Source of the DNA: Mactromeris polynyma
Lineage: Eukaryota > Mollusca > Bivalvia > Venerida > Mactridae
DNA length: 64,000 bases
Reading direction: 5' to 3'
Assembly: GCA_032209605.1 (NCBI GenBank)
Contig: JASFXZ010000072.1
Span: 744,001 to 808,000 of the forward strand
Within the stretch, counting starts at the first letter, position 1; the number at the start of each line of letters is the position of its first letter. Positions 1 to 12,900 of the stretch are shown one piece after another. Under the pieces are notes generated by a model. It was not told the origin of the DNA. It ran no database searches and saw only the letters and a list, made by a program, of their open reading frames with translations. A program made the translations under genes and the position numbers.

Positions 1-642
1 AATTCTAGCACATTAACCTGATACAGAATTATGATGGAATTCTAACACATTAACCCGATACAGAATTATGATGGAATTCTAGAACATTAACAGCAGATCA
101 TGAACCTGATACAGAATTATGATGGAATTCTAACACATTAACCTGATACAGAATCATGATGGAATTCTAACACATTAACCCGATACAGAATTATGATGGA
201 ATTCTAGCACATTAACAGCAGATCATGAACCTGATACAGAATTATGATGGAATTCTAACACATTAACCCGATACAGAATTATGATGGAATTCTAGCACAT
301 TAACAGCAGATCATGAACCTGATACAGAATTATGATGGAATTCTAACACATTAACAGCAGATCATGAACCTGATACAGAATTATGATGGAATTCTAACAC
401 ATTAACCTGATACAGAATTATGATGGAATTCTAGCACATTAACCCGATACAGAATTATGATGGAATTCTAGCACATGAACAGCAGATCATGAACCTGATA
501 CAGAATTATGATGGAATTCTAACACATTAACCTGATATAGAAATTATGATGGAATTCTAACACATTAACCTGATACAGAATTATGATGGAATTCTAGCAC
601 ATTAACCTGATACAGAATTATGATGGAATTCTAACACATTAA
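1..642. repeat. 37/51-bp minisatellite, left edge of window
   Basis: Tandem array of an AT-rich unit that begins with an EcoRI-type GAATTC and contains ACATTAACCTGATACAG. The basic unit is 37 bp. A longer form of 51 bp carries a 14-bp insertion (AGCAGATCATGAAC). Long and short forms are interspersed. The array is cut by the window edge and ends near 642. It lies in the intron that follows the PHD-finger exon (811-916, minus strand). No coding potential is seen. Confidence 0.93.
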
Positions 643-810
643 TATCAGATATTTAGCGATTTGAGTGCAATATGAGATCAGCAAGTAATCTATTGGTAAT
701 TATTCAACACACAAATTTCAAAACTGGACAATTAAGTGTAAAATTTGTAATTTGAGTGCTGAATGTAAGAATGCATGATAATCCCGGGCCCAGATGGATA
801 CAGTGCATAC

Positions 811-916
811 CTTTGATTATGTGGTTGTCGACAGATACAGTAGAGTTGATCAGGATCTTCAAAATCTTCATCATTTTCATCATCTTCATATTCTGGTTCA
901 GATTGTTCTTCATCAT
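811..916 (-). CDS. DIDO1/PHF3: PHF3/DIDO1-like exon 10: acidic stretch and start of PHD finger
   Basis: The acceptor is TTTACAG before 916 and the donor is CAAAG|GTATGC at 811/810. The exon takes one base from exon 9 (G+AT gives Asp) and ends in phase 2. It encodes an acidic run of Asp and Glu, then DPDQLYCICRQPHNQR with the first Cys-x-Cys zinc ligand pair of a PHD finger (residues about 1290 and 1292). The remaining ligands must come from exons beyond the window. The family call for the whole gene rests mainly on this exon. Confidence 0.88.
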
Positions 917-3900
917 CTGTAAATTACACAGAAACAGCTTTGTTATCAGTCCTATCAACTCAACATCAATCCTTGGTACCCAGGCTATATCGTAACATAT
1001 ATGATACCCTGGGCAAACCATCCTCGGTACCCAGGCTATATCATAACATATATGATACCCTGGGCAAACCATCCTTGGTACCCAGGCTATATCATAACAT
1101 ATATGATACCCTGGGCAAACCATCCTCAGTACCCAGGCTATATCATAACATATATGATACCCTGGGCAAACCATCCTCAGTACCCAGGCTATAACGTAAC
1201 ATATATGATACCCTGGGCAAACCATCCTTGGTACCCAGGCTATATCATAACATATATGATACCCTGGGCAAACCATCCTTGGTACCCAGGCTATATCATA
1301 ACATATATGATACCCTGGGCAAACCATCCTCAGTACCCAGGCTATAACGTAACATATATGATACCCTGGGCAAACCATCCTCAGTACCCAGGCTATAACG
1401 TAACATATATGATACCCTGGGCAAACCATCCTCAGTACCCAGGCTATACCGTAACATATATGATACCATGGGCAAACCATCCTCGGTACCCAGGCTATAC
1501 ATAACATATATGATACCCTGGGCAAACCATCCTCGGTACCCAGGCTATATCGTAACATATATGATACCCTGGGCAAACCATCCTCGGTACCCAGGCTATA
1601 TCAAAACATATATGATACCCTGGGCAAACCATCCTCGGTACCCAGGCTATATCATAACATATATGATACCCTGGGCAAACCATCCTCGGTACCCAGGCTA
1701 TATCATAACATATATGATACCCTGGGCAAACCATCCTCGGTACCCAGGCTATATCATAACATACATAATACCCTGGGCAAACCATCCTCGGTACCCAGGC
1801 TATATCATAACATATATGATACCCTGGGCAAACCATCCTCGGTACCCAGGCTATATCATAACATATATGATACCCTGGGCAAACCATCCTCGGTACCCAG
1901 GCTATATCATAACATATATGATACCCTGGGCAAACCATCCTCGGTACCCAGGCTATATCATAACATATATGATACCATGGGCAAACCATCCTCGGTACCC
2001 AGGCTATATCATAACATATATGATACCCTGGGCAAACCATCCTCGGTACCCAGGCTATATCTTAACATATATGATACCCTGGGCAAACCATCCTCGGTAC
2101 CCAGGCTATATCATAACATATATGATACCCTGGGCAAACCATCCTCGGTACCCAGGCTATATCATAACATATATGATACCCTGGACAAACCATCCTCGGT
2201 ACCCAGGCTATATCATAACATATATGATACCATGGGCAAACCATCCTCGGTACCCAGGCTATATCGTAACATATATGATACCCTGAACAAACCATCCTCG
2301 GTACCCAGGCTATATCATAACATATATGATACCCTGGACAAACTATCCTCGGTACCCTGGCTATATAGTAACATATATGATACCCTGGACAAACCATCCT
2401 CGGTACCCAGGATACAATATCACAAATTATTTTGACAATATCAAATGATGATACAAGACTTCAACAGTGGATTAATTAAAGGGTTTATTATGGCCTTTAA
2501 GTATTGATGTTTTATGTAAAATGTACGGGTATTCTGTTATTCCGGTAAAATGTAAGGGCATTCCGGTAGTATTCAGGTATTCCGGTTAGGCTTTGAAATT
2601 GTGCTATAGATGTATTAGCTTGTATACTTACCACTACCAAGTTTTTCTTTCTTCAAGATTTCAGCAAAGGCAACATTTTTGTTTCTTTTCTGCCTTCCAG
2701 GGCTAGCTTCTGCAGCTGTGTCTTCAGTTACTTCTACTTCATTGACAACTTTCTGACGAGATTTAGGGTCATTAATCTTCAATCTTCGCTCTGAGAAAAA
2801 GTCGGACATACGAAGAGGTTTCTTTGGTTTATTTATTGTTGCATCATTCTTCACTTCCTCACTTTTATCTGCTGCAACACTTTCTGATGAAGTTTCAACT
2901 TTTTCTTTTTTCATTTCTTCTGTTATATCAGATTTTGCACTTTTGTCATTGCCAATTGCATCACTTTCAATTTCACCATTACCAGAATCTTCATTACTTC
3001 TATTACCTTCGTTAATCTCACTTAAGTTTTCAACAATTCTTATTCCCAAATCTTTTTTCTCTTTCAAGCTTTGTTCTTTGTTTGCATCAACTTCCATTTC
3101 AATTTCTTCTTCCTTTGTAGTTTTGCCCAAAGTTTCACTGGAGTCATCAGTATCCTTAACTTCTACTGATGCTTCACCCTTTTCATCTTTTTCAATTTCA
3201 GTGTCTTCAGATGAAATTTTAACACTGTCTAATTTAATAACGTCAGGTGCAATCACAGCTTCTTTCTCAGAATTGACATTGTCTTTAGCACTTGTATCAT
3301 AAGTATCTTGAAACTTAACTCTGGACACGCGTTCCTTTTCTTCTGGAATCTCCTTACTTTTATCATTTATATTAACAGTTTTTGCCTCACTTTCTTCCTT
3401 TACAATAACAGGCAAGTTATCTGGTTTAAACAGATCTATCATTGATGAATCAACAGTCATTTCATCATTCTTTTTGGATTTCTTTAATTTGCTCTTCCCA
3501 TCTTTTCCAATTTTCTTAGGTCCAACACCACCCTTGGAAATTTTACCATTAGTAGAAGAGCTACTAACACTACTGGTAGATTCTCTATGATCCTTAACAC
3601 TAGAGGATTTTTTAGAGTCAAATTTGACATCAGAACTGGAATCCTTCCGTCCTTTACTAGAATCTCTTCTTTCCCTTTCTGAACTGTCTAAACTTTTCCT
3701 ACTGTTTCTATCTTTGTCACACTGACTTTTAGAACTTTTTCTGTCTCTGTCAGATGAATGTGATTCTTTCTTATCATGAGAATGTCTTCTCTCACTCGAC
3801 TCTCTATGAATTTGTGAATCTCTCCTGTCTCGAGAATCTCGTTTATGTGACTGACTACCAGATTCTGCTTTTTCTTCATTAACTGAATCTTTAGAATGAG

Positions 3901-6900
3901 TTCTATGTCGATGGTGATGGTGATGATGAGACTTACCACTATCCTCAGATTCATGTCTCTTTTTACTGTCATCAGAATCCTTAATCTTGTCAGCCCCACC
4001 ATCAACAACACTTTCCTTAGAATCAACAGTACTATGTACTTTATTGGGTATATCCTTTACACTTTCCACTGACTTATCAGCTTCTTTATCCTGCGTCTTT
4101 TTCACTTTACCTTTAAGAGTATCTTGTACATCCATCTTTTCAATTCCTGAATCATTGACACTCTCCTTATTATCACTTTCCATAATTCCAACTTTTTTGT
4201 CTTCAATACCTGTTTTCAATGTCTCACCACTATTTTTTCCAGTTTCGGTTTTCAAATTTTCAGATGTGCTAGGATCAGTGCCAAGACTGACAGAGAGATT
4301 GGCAAAAATGTTCATCTCTCCCCTGTTTGGACTGCTAATCTTTTGCGATACTGGACCAGGTTTGGTGTCCTGCAAAATAAAAACAATAATTTCTTTAAAT
4401 TTGGAAACCAGTATTTGAGTCCTGTTGAGTTTTACAAAGCTTTTCAACACAGTTTTCTTTTATGCATAGCAGTAAGTTGACCTAAACAAATTCTAAATGG
4501 TTACCAACAAGAGGTGGAGACGAAATAACTTAGTATGTCTGCAATCAATTTGACACAGAGATCATACGCTTTCAGTTTGACAGCGAGTGCCCGAGCCAAC
4601 TGGATGGGCTTATATAATTGTTCCACTTGAATAGCCTGAATACATACAGAGAACAAAACGCCATACCTAGGAGCCATGTTTTTAGTTGGATCTTATGTAA
4701 TCTAGTACAAAATAATAATATTAGATCTCTACGCCATATGGTTACACTTTTAAAATCTATTTTTAGCTACTGTGACCTACTTATGTAGCAGACCAGAATG
4801 ATTTATGCAACTTTGAAAGAGGCCCAACAAAGGATCATTCCGGTGTAGTTTGGACAAAATCTATTTGGTGTTTTAGGAGGTGATGTCATTTAAAGAAAAT
4901 GATGATGCACGATGCATGGCACACAACGCATTGTACAATAGTTTATGCACTATCTTTTTTTATCATATTTTATGATATGAAGAAAGACTTGTTCTGCCTT
5001 CACTTAACAAATATTTTTGTTTCTGTTTTTGTTTCCATATTTTTATTACCTGACTTCATAAAATATACAACACTTACCAGATGGGTAGAAAGGTGTGTAT
5101 ATACAAGACAGACATAGGTAGAATGGTTCTGTGTATAACAGACATACAAGATGGACATACAGATTTGGACAATTTTAGAGAAGTTATGTAGTAGAGCAGT
5201 TGTATCTTACTTTATTTTCCTTCTGTACTGAAGCCAGTGGTTTATCATCTTCTGAGTCTGTAATGTCTGTTTTAGTACGCTTTGCCTAGAAAAGTACGAT
5301 ACAAAAATATCACAAGGAACAGTTTGAGAAAAAAACAGACCCCCGATTAGAAATGTTAGTTTCAGATGAATAACTGGAGAATGTTAGAAGCTGGAGCAAT
5401 CAAACTATGGGATGATAGTCCTTGCTCTCCAGATGACTCCAGTTTTTTTTGGATCACAATTACCTTGGAACAGTTTTCAAACAATATGTAGATAATACTT
5501 CAGCATACAGCTGTCAAACTTCATCAGATGATCGCCAGTGGGCTGTGGATGATCAACATGGAAACATAGAAAGCTCTGTTGGTACCTGAACACACATGAT
5601 CAACAAGTTGGTGAATTTCACCTGTCTGAGGGAGATTCTTAAAGAAGTATACAAATCAATCAGATTTCAATTGGGAACAATTTTTGAGTTTTAGAAATTG
5701 GGTTCTGTTTTGGCATTGAGAATGTGGCACACATTCAGCCCAGCAATAGCGCTAGAAAAAGCGCTGCATTTAGCACAGCTGTGAACCTATATTTATCCCT
5801 TCAACACAGCTTTGAACCTATATATTTATCCCATCACCACAGCTGTGAACCTATATCACCACAGCTGTGAACCTATATCACCACAGCTGTGAACCTATAT
5901 ATTTATCCAATCACCACAGCTGTGAACCTATATATTCACAGCAGAAGGTAATTAATACACCAATATACCACTTTGTCAGACATATTTTTGAGACAATGAG
6001 ATAGAAAAAGAAATGTCACACACTACAACTAATCATGTGCATTATTTTAGGACAAAATGTGATAAAAGCTGTTTTTAAAAACCTGATACTCAGAGAAAAG
6101 ATTTAAGCATACAATCATATACTTACTAGTTGTTGACGAGTCAGTTTGGGTTTCTTTGCCGGAGATTCATTTTCAGCCTTCAACTTGGCTGCACGTGCAG
6201 GAGATGCCTGTAAAAAGCCATTTGATAATAATTAAATCAAATATATCCTTTCATAACATTCTAATTATTGTTCTTCAGCTAGAGTACAAATCTTCTCATA
6301 GGTCATATAACTCGATATTCATAAGTAGATTTGACAAACAGCCTTAATATTGCCTGCCTGATTAGCTCAGTTGGTAGTATTCAACTGCTAATCTAGAGGT
6401 CGTGGGTTTGAGACCCAGATGAGACGTACGTTCTTCCACGACAATTTGACTGGATATAATACAACCAAAGTCATCTGTCCTGCACCTCTGATCTCTGGTT
6501 TATGTCTGAACTCTGATTTACGTGGAGATGCTGACAGTTGCTTGAGGAGAAACAGGTTAGTACTGGTTGGTATTAACCCTGGAGCACTGGTTAGGACAAC
6601 AGACTGCCGTATATAACTGAAATACTGTTAAGAAATGGCTTAAACCCAATACAAACACACAAATCTTTAAATATTCACCTAAACAGAAAATCTCTCTAGC
6701 AATATATGACACCTTCTCCTTTATTTCACAATTGCAACAGCCAGTTTTGTTTGCTTTTTGACCATTCATCTGATCCTTATAGGAACTAAACTAGCACAAC
6801 ATAACAGAAAACTTGAAGTGATCAAATGCGAAGATTAATTCGGAAGAAAATACCTTTCTCTTTTCGGCAGCTTTTGGTGACTTTTGTTCCGCTGCCTTGG

Positions 6901-9900
6901 ATTTCTTCTTCTTTGGGGAGGTATCTGTCGACTCATCTTCAGTGCCGACTCTTTTCTTTACACCTACAACCTTTCCTTTAGGTAATGTTTTAGTTTTTGT
7001 AGGTGATGCTTTCTCAGTTGTCTCCTCCTTTCCTTTTTTCTTATCCTTCTTTTTGTCTTTTTTCTTCTCTAATAATTTTGCTTTTTTGGCTGCTTTAGCC
7101 TCTTTAAGTTTTTTTAATCTTTCTTTCTTAGTCAACTTTTTGTTTGACTTTTTAGGTGACTTCTCCTTAGCTTCAGTTTTGGATTCATTTTCTTCCCCAC
7201 TTTCATCAGAATCATCAGCATCTTTATCAACCTTTCCTCCTTTACCTTTTACCTTCTTACCTCCCTTTTCTTTCCCCTTTTTCTTCCCTTTCAGAAGTTT
7301 TTTCTTCTTCCCTTTCTTTCCTTTACTAACAACAGTCTCTATTTCACTATCAGCATCTTTTTTACCTTTCTTTCCTTTACTAACAACAGTCTCTGTTTCA
7401 CTATCAGCATCTTTTTTACCTTTCTTTTTACCTTTAGTTTTCTTTGCATTCTTTGCATCAGTAACGTCAGAATAATCACTATCTTCCTCATACTTTCCAC
7501 CTTTCTTCTTTTTACCAGCTTTACCTTTAACCTTTTTTGGTGACTTTTCTTCTATTTCTTCTTCTTCACTTCTGATTTCTTTATCGTCCTCTTCGACATC
7601 TTTATCATCTTCTTCTCTATCTTCAGTATCTTCACCACTCTCTTCACCACTGCCATTATCTTCCTGACTAGACTTCCCCGGGCTCTTTTTACCAGGATTC
7701 ACTTTACCTTTTCCCATAGGTTTAGTTTTCTGAGGACTTTGGGACACATTCTGTAACAACAAGGTACAAATAAAATACATGTTTCTCAAAGAATTGTTTC
7801 TGTTGTAGACATAAAATAACGCTTTATTTATAATTCTTTATTAATCTGTCTTATTGTCATTAAATTACGCAAAACAAAGAGAAAGCAAATTAAAATTGAG
7901 AACAGTCCGTACATGAAACAATCGTACATAGGAGTTTAGTCTGTGACATCAGTGCAGATTTATTTCTGAGATCTCACAATGTTATATTTCTAACAATATT
8001 CAAACCATGGAGTAAACACTATTTAAGACAAAAATAATTCTCCCTCCTATTGTGTATATATTGTGTATATATTGGCCCTGTGTTCACAAAGGAATTATTA
8101 AATTAAATGAAAAATTTCAACCATATTTTTCTAATTAAATTTAAGATATGAATTTACAGGCTTCGGAAATAAGCAGAATGCTCATATCTATCACAGTATG
8201 TAAGAAGATATAGCTTTGTACAGCAAATTTTTCAAAGTTTAAAGAAATTATATTTGATCCTATTTCTTTGTGAACATGGGGTCTGGTGTTTTCTACAAGT
8301 GAAGAGTTCTGGCCCTGATCTCTCGAAGCATTTCAAACAGAAATCTCAGCTCAATATGAAATTTGGCTCAAAATAGAGACTGAGATTGAGACAAATCTCA
8401 TTTGAATCTCTTAAATTCTTTTTCATTTTGTAATACCATTTTTGATTCCGGTCTCAGATGAGGAAAATCTCAACACTTTGAGACAATGTTTGAGCTGAGA
8501 TTAGCTCAAATTGAGATGCTTCGGGTGATTGGAGTCAGGTCAAATAAGGACAAACTTCTACCGAGTCTAAGAGATGAAAAATAAACAAAAGAGGTCGATA
8601 ATCAGACACTGAAATAACCGCTGAGCACTTGTTTTGTTTTTTTCAGAAATTACTTTGCTAAGCTTTACTTCAGCACAATCAGGGTATTCTTTTGGCCATT
8701 TTTGGGGCCATTTCAGGTTCATTGCCATCCTACATTAGTATATTTCCCCCCTTTTTTCATAAAAAAAATTCTGCTCAAGAAAAAGTAAAATCTTAAATGT
8801 CAAAAGTGCCTACTTGTCATAACTAATTCATAAGGTATAATGAATAAAAAATTGATGGTAGACGTTAGGCTCAAAATTCCCTTTTCATCTCTTAAAAGTT
8901 CCCTATTTGTGGATACGGGTATCAGTCACAACGCTGTCAAATATTTTTTAGTACAAAAATCACTAATTATTTCACAGGTGTTAGTTAGCTGAACAATTAA
9001 CACATTATATAAAATTTTGTGTTCGGTACACACCGGATCTGTGTCCTCGGCACCGCTTTTCTCCGCTTGCATCGCTTGTCGGTTTGCCAACATAATTTTC
9101 TCAGCAAGATCACGCTGTTTCTGGTCACTAATTCTTGTGGATGCCCTGAAAGGCACATCACTAATACAACTGTAATAACATGTAACAAAGAGTTTGGTAC
9201 ATGAACTTAAAGAAAACTACAAAATTACAGCAGATGGTTTAGCAGACTACAGATATTCGGTTCAGCAAAGCCATCGCAAGGCTAAAAACAAAACGATACA
9301 TACCAACATAGTCTAAAATCATATACATTCACTATCTTCACAATACTGAAGGTTTTGAGATTTCTTCACAAGCTTAAATGTAAGCAACTTTCTATTTCCA
9401 GTTTAATCATAAACTTAACATTAAGACTGTTTAGCAAGCATTTATTTTCGCAAATCTAGCAAAGATTTCTAATTTTACAGTATCTTTTAATTCGAGTATT
9501 TAACATAGACTATCTGAAAATATTGTCATAGAAACTGTGGAAATATGAATTTTTTCTATTTCTCCACGGACAAGTTAACCTGAAAATCTTGGTTGTTCAC
9601 ATTCACTTGTACAAAAGTAAAGAAATAGCAGTAACATATAGTTGAAGACACCAGAAATAAGTTACAAAGCAGATTGTTATACCAACCAAATCAATATGTA
9701 TCAAATGTAAACCATAATATTCACAATTTATGATCCATATCTTCCCTTATCCAAATATATTACTTCCATGTACAGTGTAACCTCCCAAAACCGGACCCTC
9801 TTAAAACCGGAATACTCCCGAAACCGGAAATATTTTGCGGTCCCGATTTTTTGGTTCTATTTCTATTGTATTAAAACACTCTGAAAAGCGGAACCTCTGA

Positions 9901-12900
9901 ACTCCAGAAACCGGACGAAAATTCAACATAATTTGGTTCCATTTCTATATAAATTCACCTCCGAAAACCGAACGACTTTCAGCTGCGCGTGTCATCATGA
10001 CAAAACTTGCATTATGTTGACACTTTGTGTATGTTTAACAGTTTGACATTACTACACATGTGTGAATATCACTTATTGATTAATGCCGATGGCAATTACT
10101 ACTGATTGAACTTTTATTCGTTGATTTCAAACATACGATCTCGTGTGAAAACATAAACATACAATGCTGTCACAAATGTATTATCGCCATCTTGTCATTA
10201 CTAAATTGTAAATGGCGATAAAGTTGTAAAAGTTTATGCTAATGAATATGTGTAAAGTAGTAATTATCATTTTTACAAGTCTTTCTTTTCATAAAAAAAA
10301 ACACATATTATTTCATGTGCATCACAAAGCAAAATATATGAATTTCTTTAAGCTTGCTTGTACATTTTTAAAATAAAGGCAGTCATGTTTGTTACAACTG
10401 TGTACATTTTCTTCGAAAACATATCATGTGGTTATACTAAGTAAAATTCAAAGATGTGCAATTATTCAATGAAATAATGACCTGAACCTAGGTAAGTGTA
10501 TGAAATTATATCAAAATGAAAAAAACCCTCTACAAACCGGAAACCTCTGCAAACCGGAATTTTCAAACGGTCCCGAAGGAGTCCGGTTTAGGGAGGTTCC
10601 ACTGTATGCTGTTTATAATTATTTTATTTTGGAACAGTTTATACTGAGCTTAGCTTTTGCACGTTCATGGACAAGTTAAGTGGAACAAGAGCTGTCATTC
10701 GAAGTATGATGGAAAGATCAATAATTAAGTGATGGAACTGATTGTTAAATGTGCTCTGACATGACCATCTATACTCCATGAGCATATATGCAGCATTCCA
10801 TAGTGATCAAACACCAAGTGTAACCTTGACCTTTGAGGTAGGGACCTGGGTCTCCATGTGACACATAACCTTTATATATATGCCAAACACATGTGCAAAG
10901 TTATTTTAAACCGTCTATACTCCATGTGCACATATGCAGCATTCCATAATGCCACCTTCATGGGCATAAAAATACACTTGTACAAGCACCAAAAACGACC
11001 ATGTCGGACTAGAAGGACATTGGAATTCCATACTGCTGGCAACAAATAAAAATTCAGTCAAAATGTATTTAATCGGATAAATAACAAGCTGTATGTGGCA
11101 AAAACAGCTTCCGACCACAAACTGAAGTCACAGTGTTGAATAACAAGTTAAAACCAGCATGTTCAAATCAAAATTAGAGTCTATTTTGGGTTGGAGATAT
11201 ACTTAGAATATTCTGCACATTAAGCTGTTCATTGCTAAAACATATTTATATAATAACCATGCATTAATCTTTTAATATGGAGCATTTAAAGTTAACAAAT
11301 GGTATTTTATCAACACAAAGGAGTATTGCGATATATGTATTGTATCCTGATGGCTGTGTGGTGTTATATACGTATTGTATCCTGATGGCTGTGTGGTGTT
11401 ATATACGTATTGTATCCTGATGGATGTGTGGTGTTATATAGGTATTGTATCCTGATGGCTGTGTGGTGTTATATACGTATTGTATCCTGATGGCTGTGTG
11501 GTGCTATATAGGTATTGTATCCTGATGGATGTGTGGTGTTATATAGGTATTGTATCCTGATGGCTGTGTGGTGGTATATAGGTATTGTATCCTGATGGCT
11601 GTGTGGTGCTATATAGGTATTGTATCCTGATGGCTGTGTGGTGTTATATATGTATTGTATCCTGATGGCTGTGTGGTGCTATATAGGTATTGTATCCTGA
11701 TGGCTGTGTGGTGCTATATAGGTATTGTATCCTGATGGCTGTGTGGTGCTATATACGTATTGTATCCTGATGGCTGTGTGGTGTTATATAGGTATTGTAT
11801 CCTGATGGCTGTGTGGTGCTATATACGTATTGTATCCTGATGGCTGTGTGGTGCTATATAGGTATTGTATCCTGATGGATGTGTGGTGCTATATACGTAT
11901 TGTATCCTGATGGCTGTGTGGTGTTATATACGTATTGTATCCTGATGGCTGTGTGGTGTTATATACGTATTGTATCCTGATGGCTGTGTGGTGTTATATA
12001 CGTATTGTATCCTGATGGCTGTGTGGTGCTATATAGGTAGTGTATCCTGATGGCTGTGTGGTGCTATATAGGTATTGTATCCTGATGGCTGTGTGGTGTT
12101 ATATACGTATTGTATCCTGATGGCTGTGTGGTGTTATATATGTATTGTATCCTGATGGCTGTGTGGTGCTATATACGTATTGTATCCTGATGGCTGTGTG
12201 GTGTTATATACGTATTGTATCCTGATGGCTGTGTGGTGCTATATACGTATTGTATCCTGATGGCTGTGTGGTGCTATATACGTATTGTATCCTGATGGCT
12301 GTGTGGTGCTATATACGTATTGTATCCTGATGGCTGTGTGGTGTTATATACGTATTGTATCCTGATGGATGTGTGGTGTTATATAGGTATTGTATCCTGA
12401 TGGATGTGTGGTGTTATATACGTATTGTATCCTGATGGCTGTGTGGTGCTATATACGTATTGTATCCTGATGGCTGTGTGGTGCTATATATGTATTGTAT
12501 CCTGATGGCTGTGTGGTGTTATATATGTATTGTATCCTGATGGCTGTGTGGTGCTATATACGTATTGTATCCTGATGGCTGTGTGGTGTTATATACGTAT
12601 TGTATCCTGATGGATGTGTGGTGTTATATAGGTATTGTATCCTGATGGCTGTGTGGTGTTATATACGTATTGTATCCTGATGGCTGTGTGGTGCTATATA
12701 CGTATTGTATCCTGATGGCTGTGTGGTGCTATATACGTATTGTATCCTGATGGCTGTGTGGTGTTATATACGTATTGTATCCTGATGGCTGTGTGGTGCT
12801 ATATAGGTATTGTATCCTGATGGCTGTGTGGTGCTATATACGTATTGTATCCTGATGGCTGTGTGGTGTTATATACGTATTGTATCCTGATGGCTGTGTG

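Larger units (their letters stand above)
7751..9033 (-). other. Intron 5 with two inverted-repeat elements
   Basis: Apart from the two miniature elements listed separately (8074-8284 and 8318-8532), the intron is AT-rich and holds nothing recognisable. Confidence 0.6.
9146..11329 (-). other. Intron 4, left part
   Basis: Contains the 832-bp pogo-like non-autonomous element (9773-10604) and a dispersed repeat at 10680-11060. The remainder is AT-rich with no recognised feature. Confidence 0.6.

Noticed and set aside
704..2435. Several 70-290-codon frames on both strands
   Set aside because: Translation of the 51-bp intronic array. The only true coding part is the 106-base PHD exon at 811-916, which lies in a different frame from the long minus-strand one.
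2824..4418. Plus-strand and other-frame ORFs opposite exon 9, and similarly opposite exon 6 (6897-7475)
   Set aside because: Shadows of the real minus-strand exons, with Leu/Ser/Phe-rich composition expected from complementing Lys/Glu/Ser codons.
6360..6432. tRNA gene
   Set aside because: A- and B-box-like words exist, but the acceptor and anticodon stems do not pair well, and the segment continues into a repeated SINE body.
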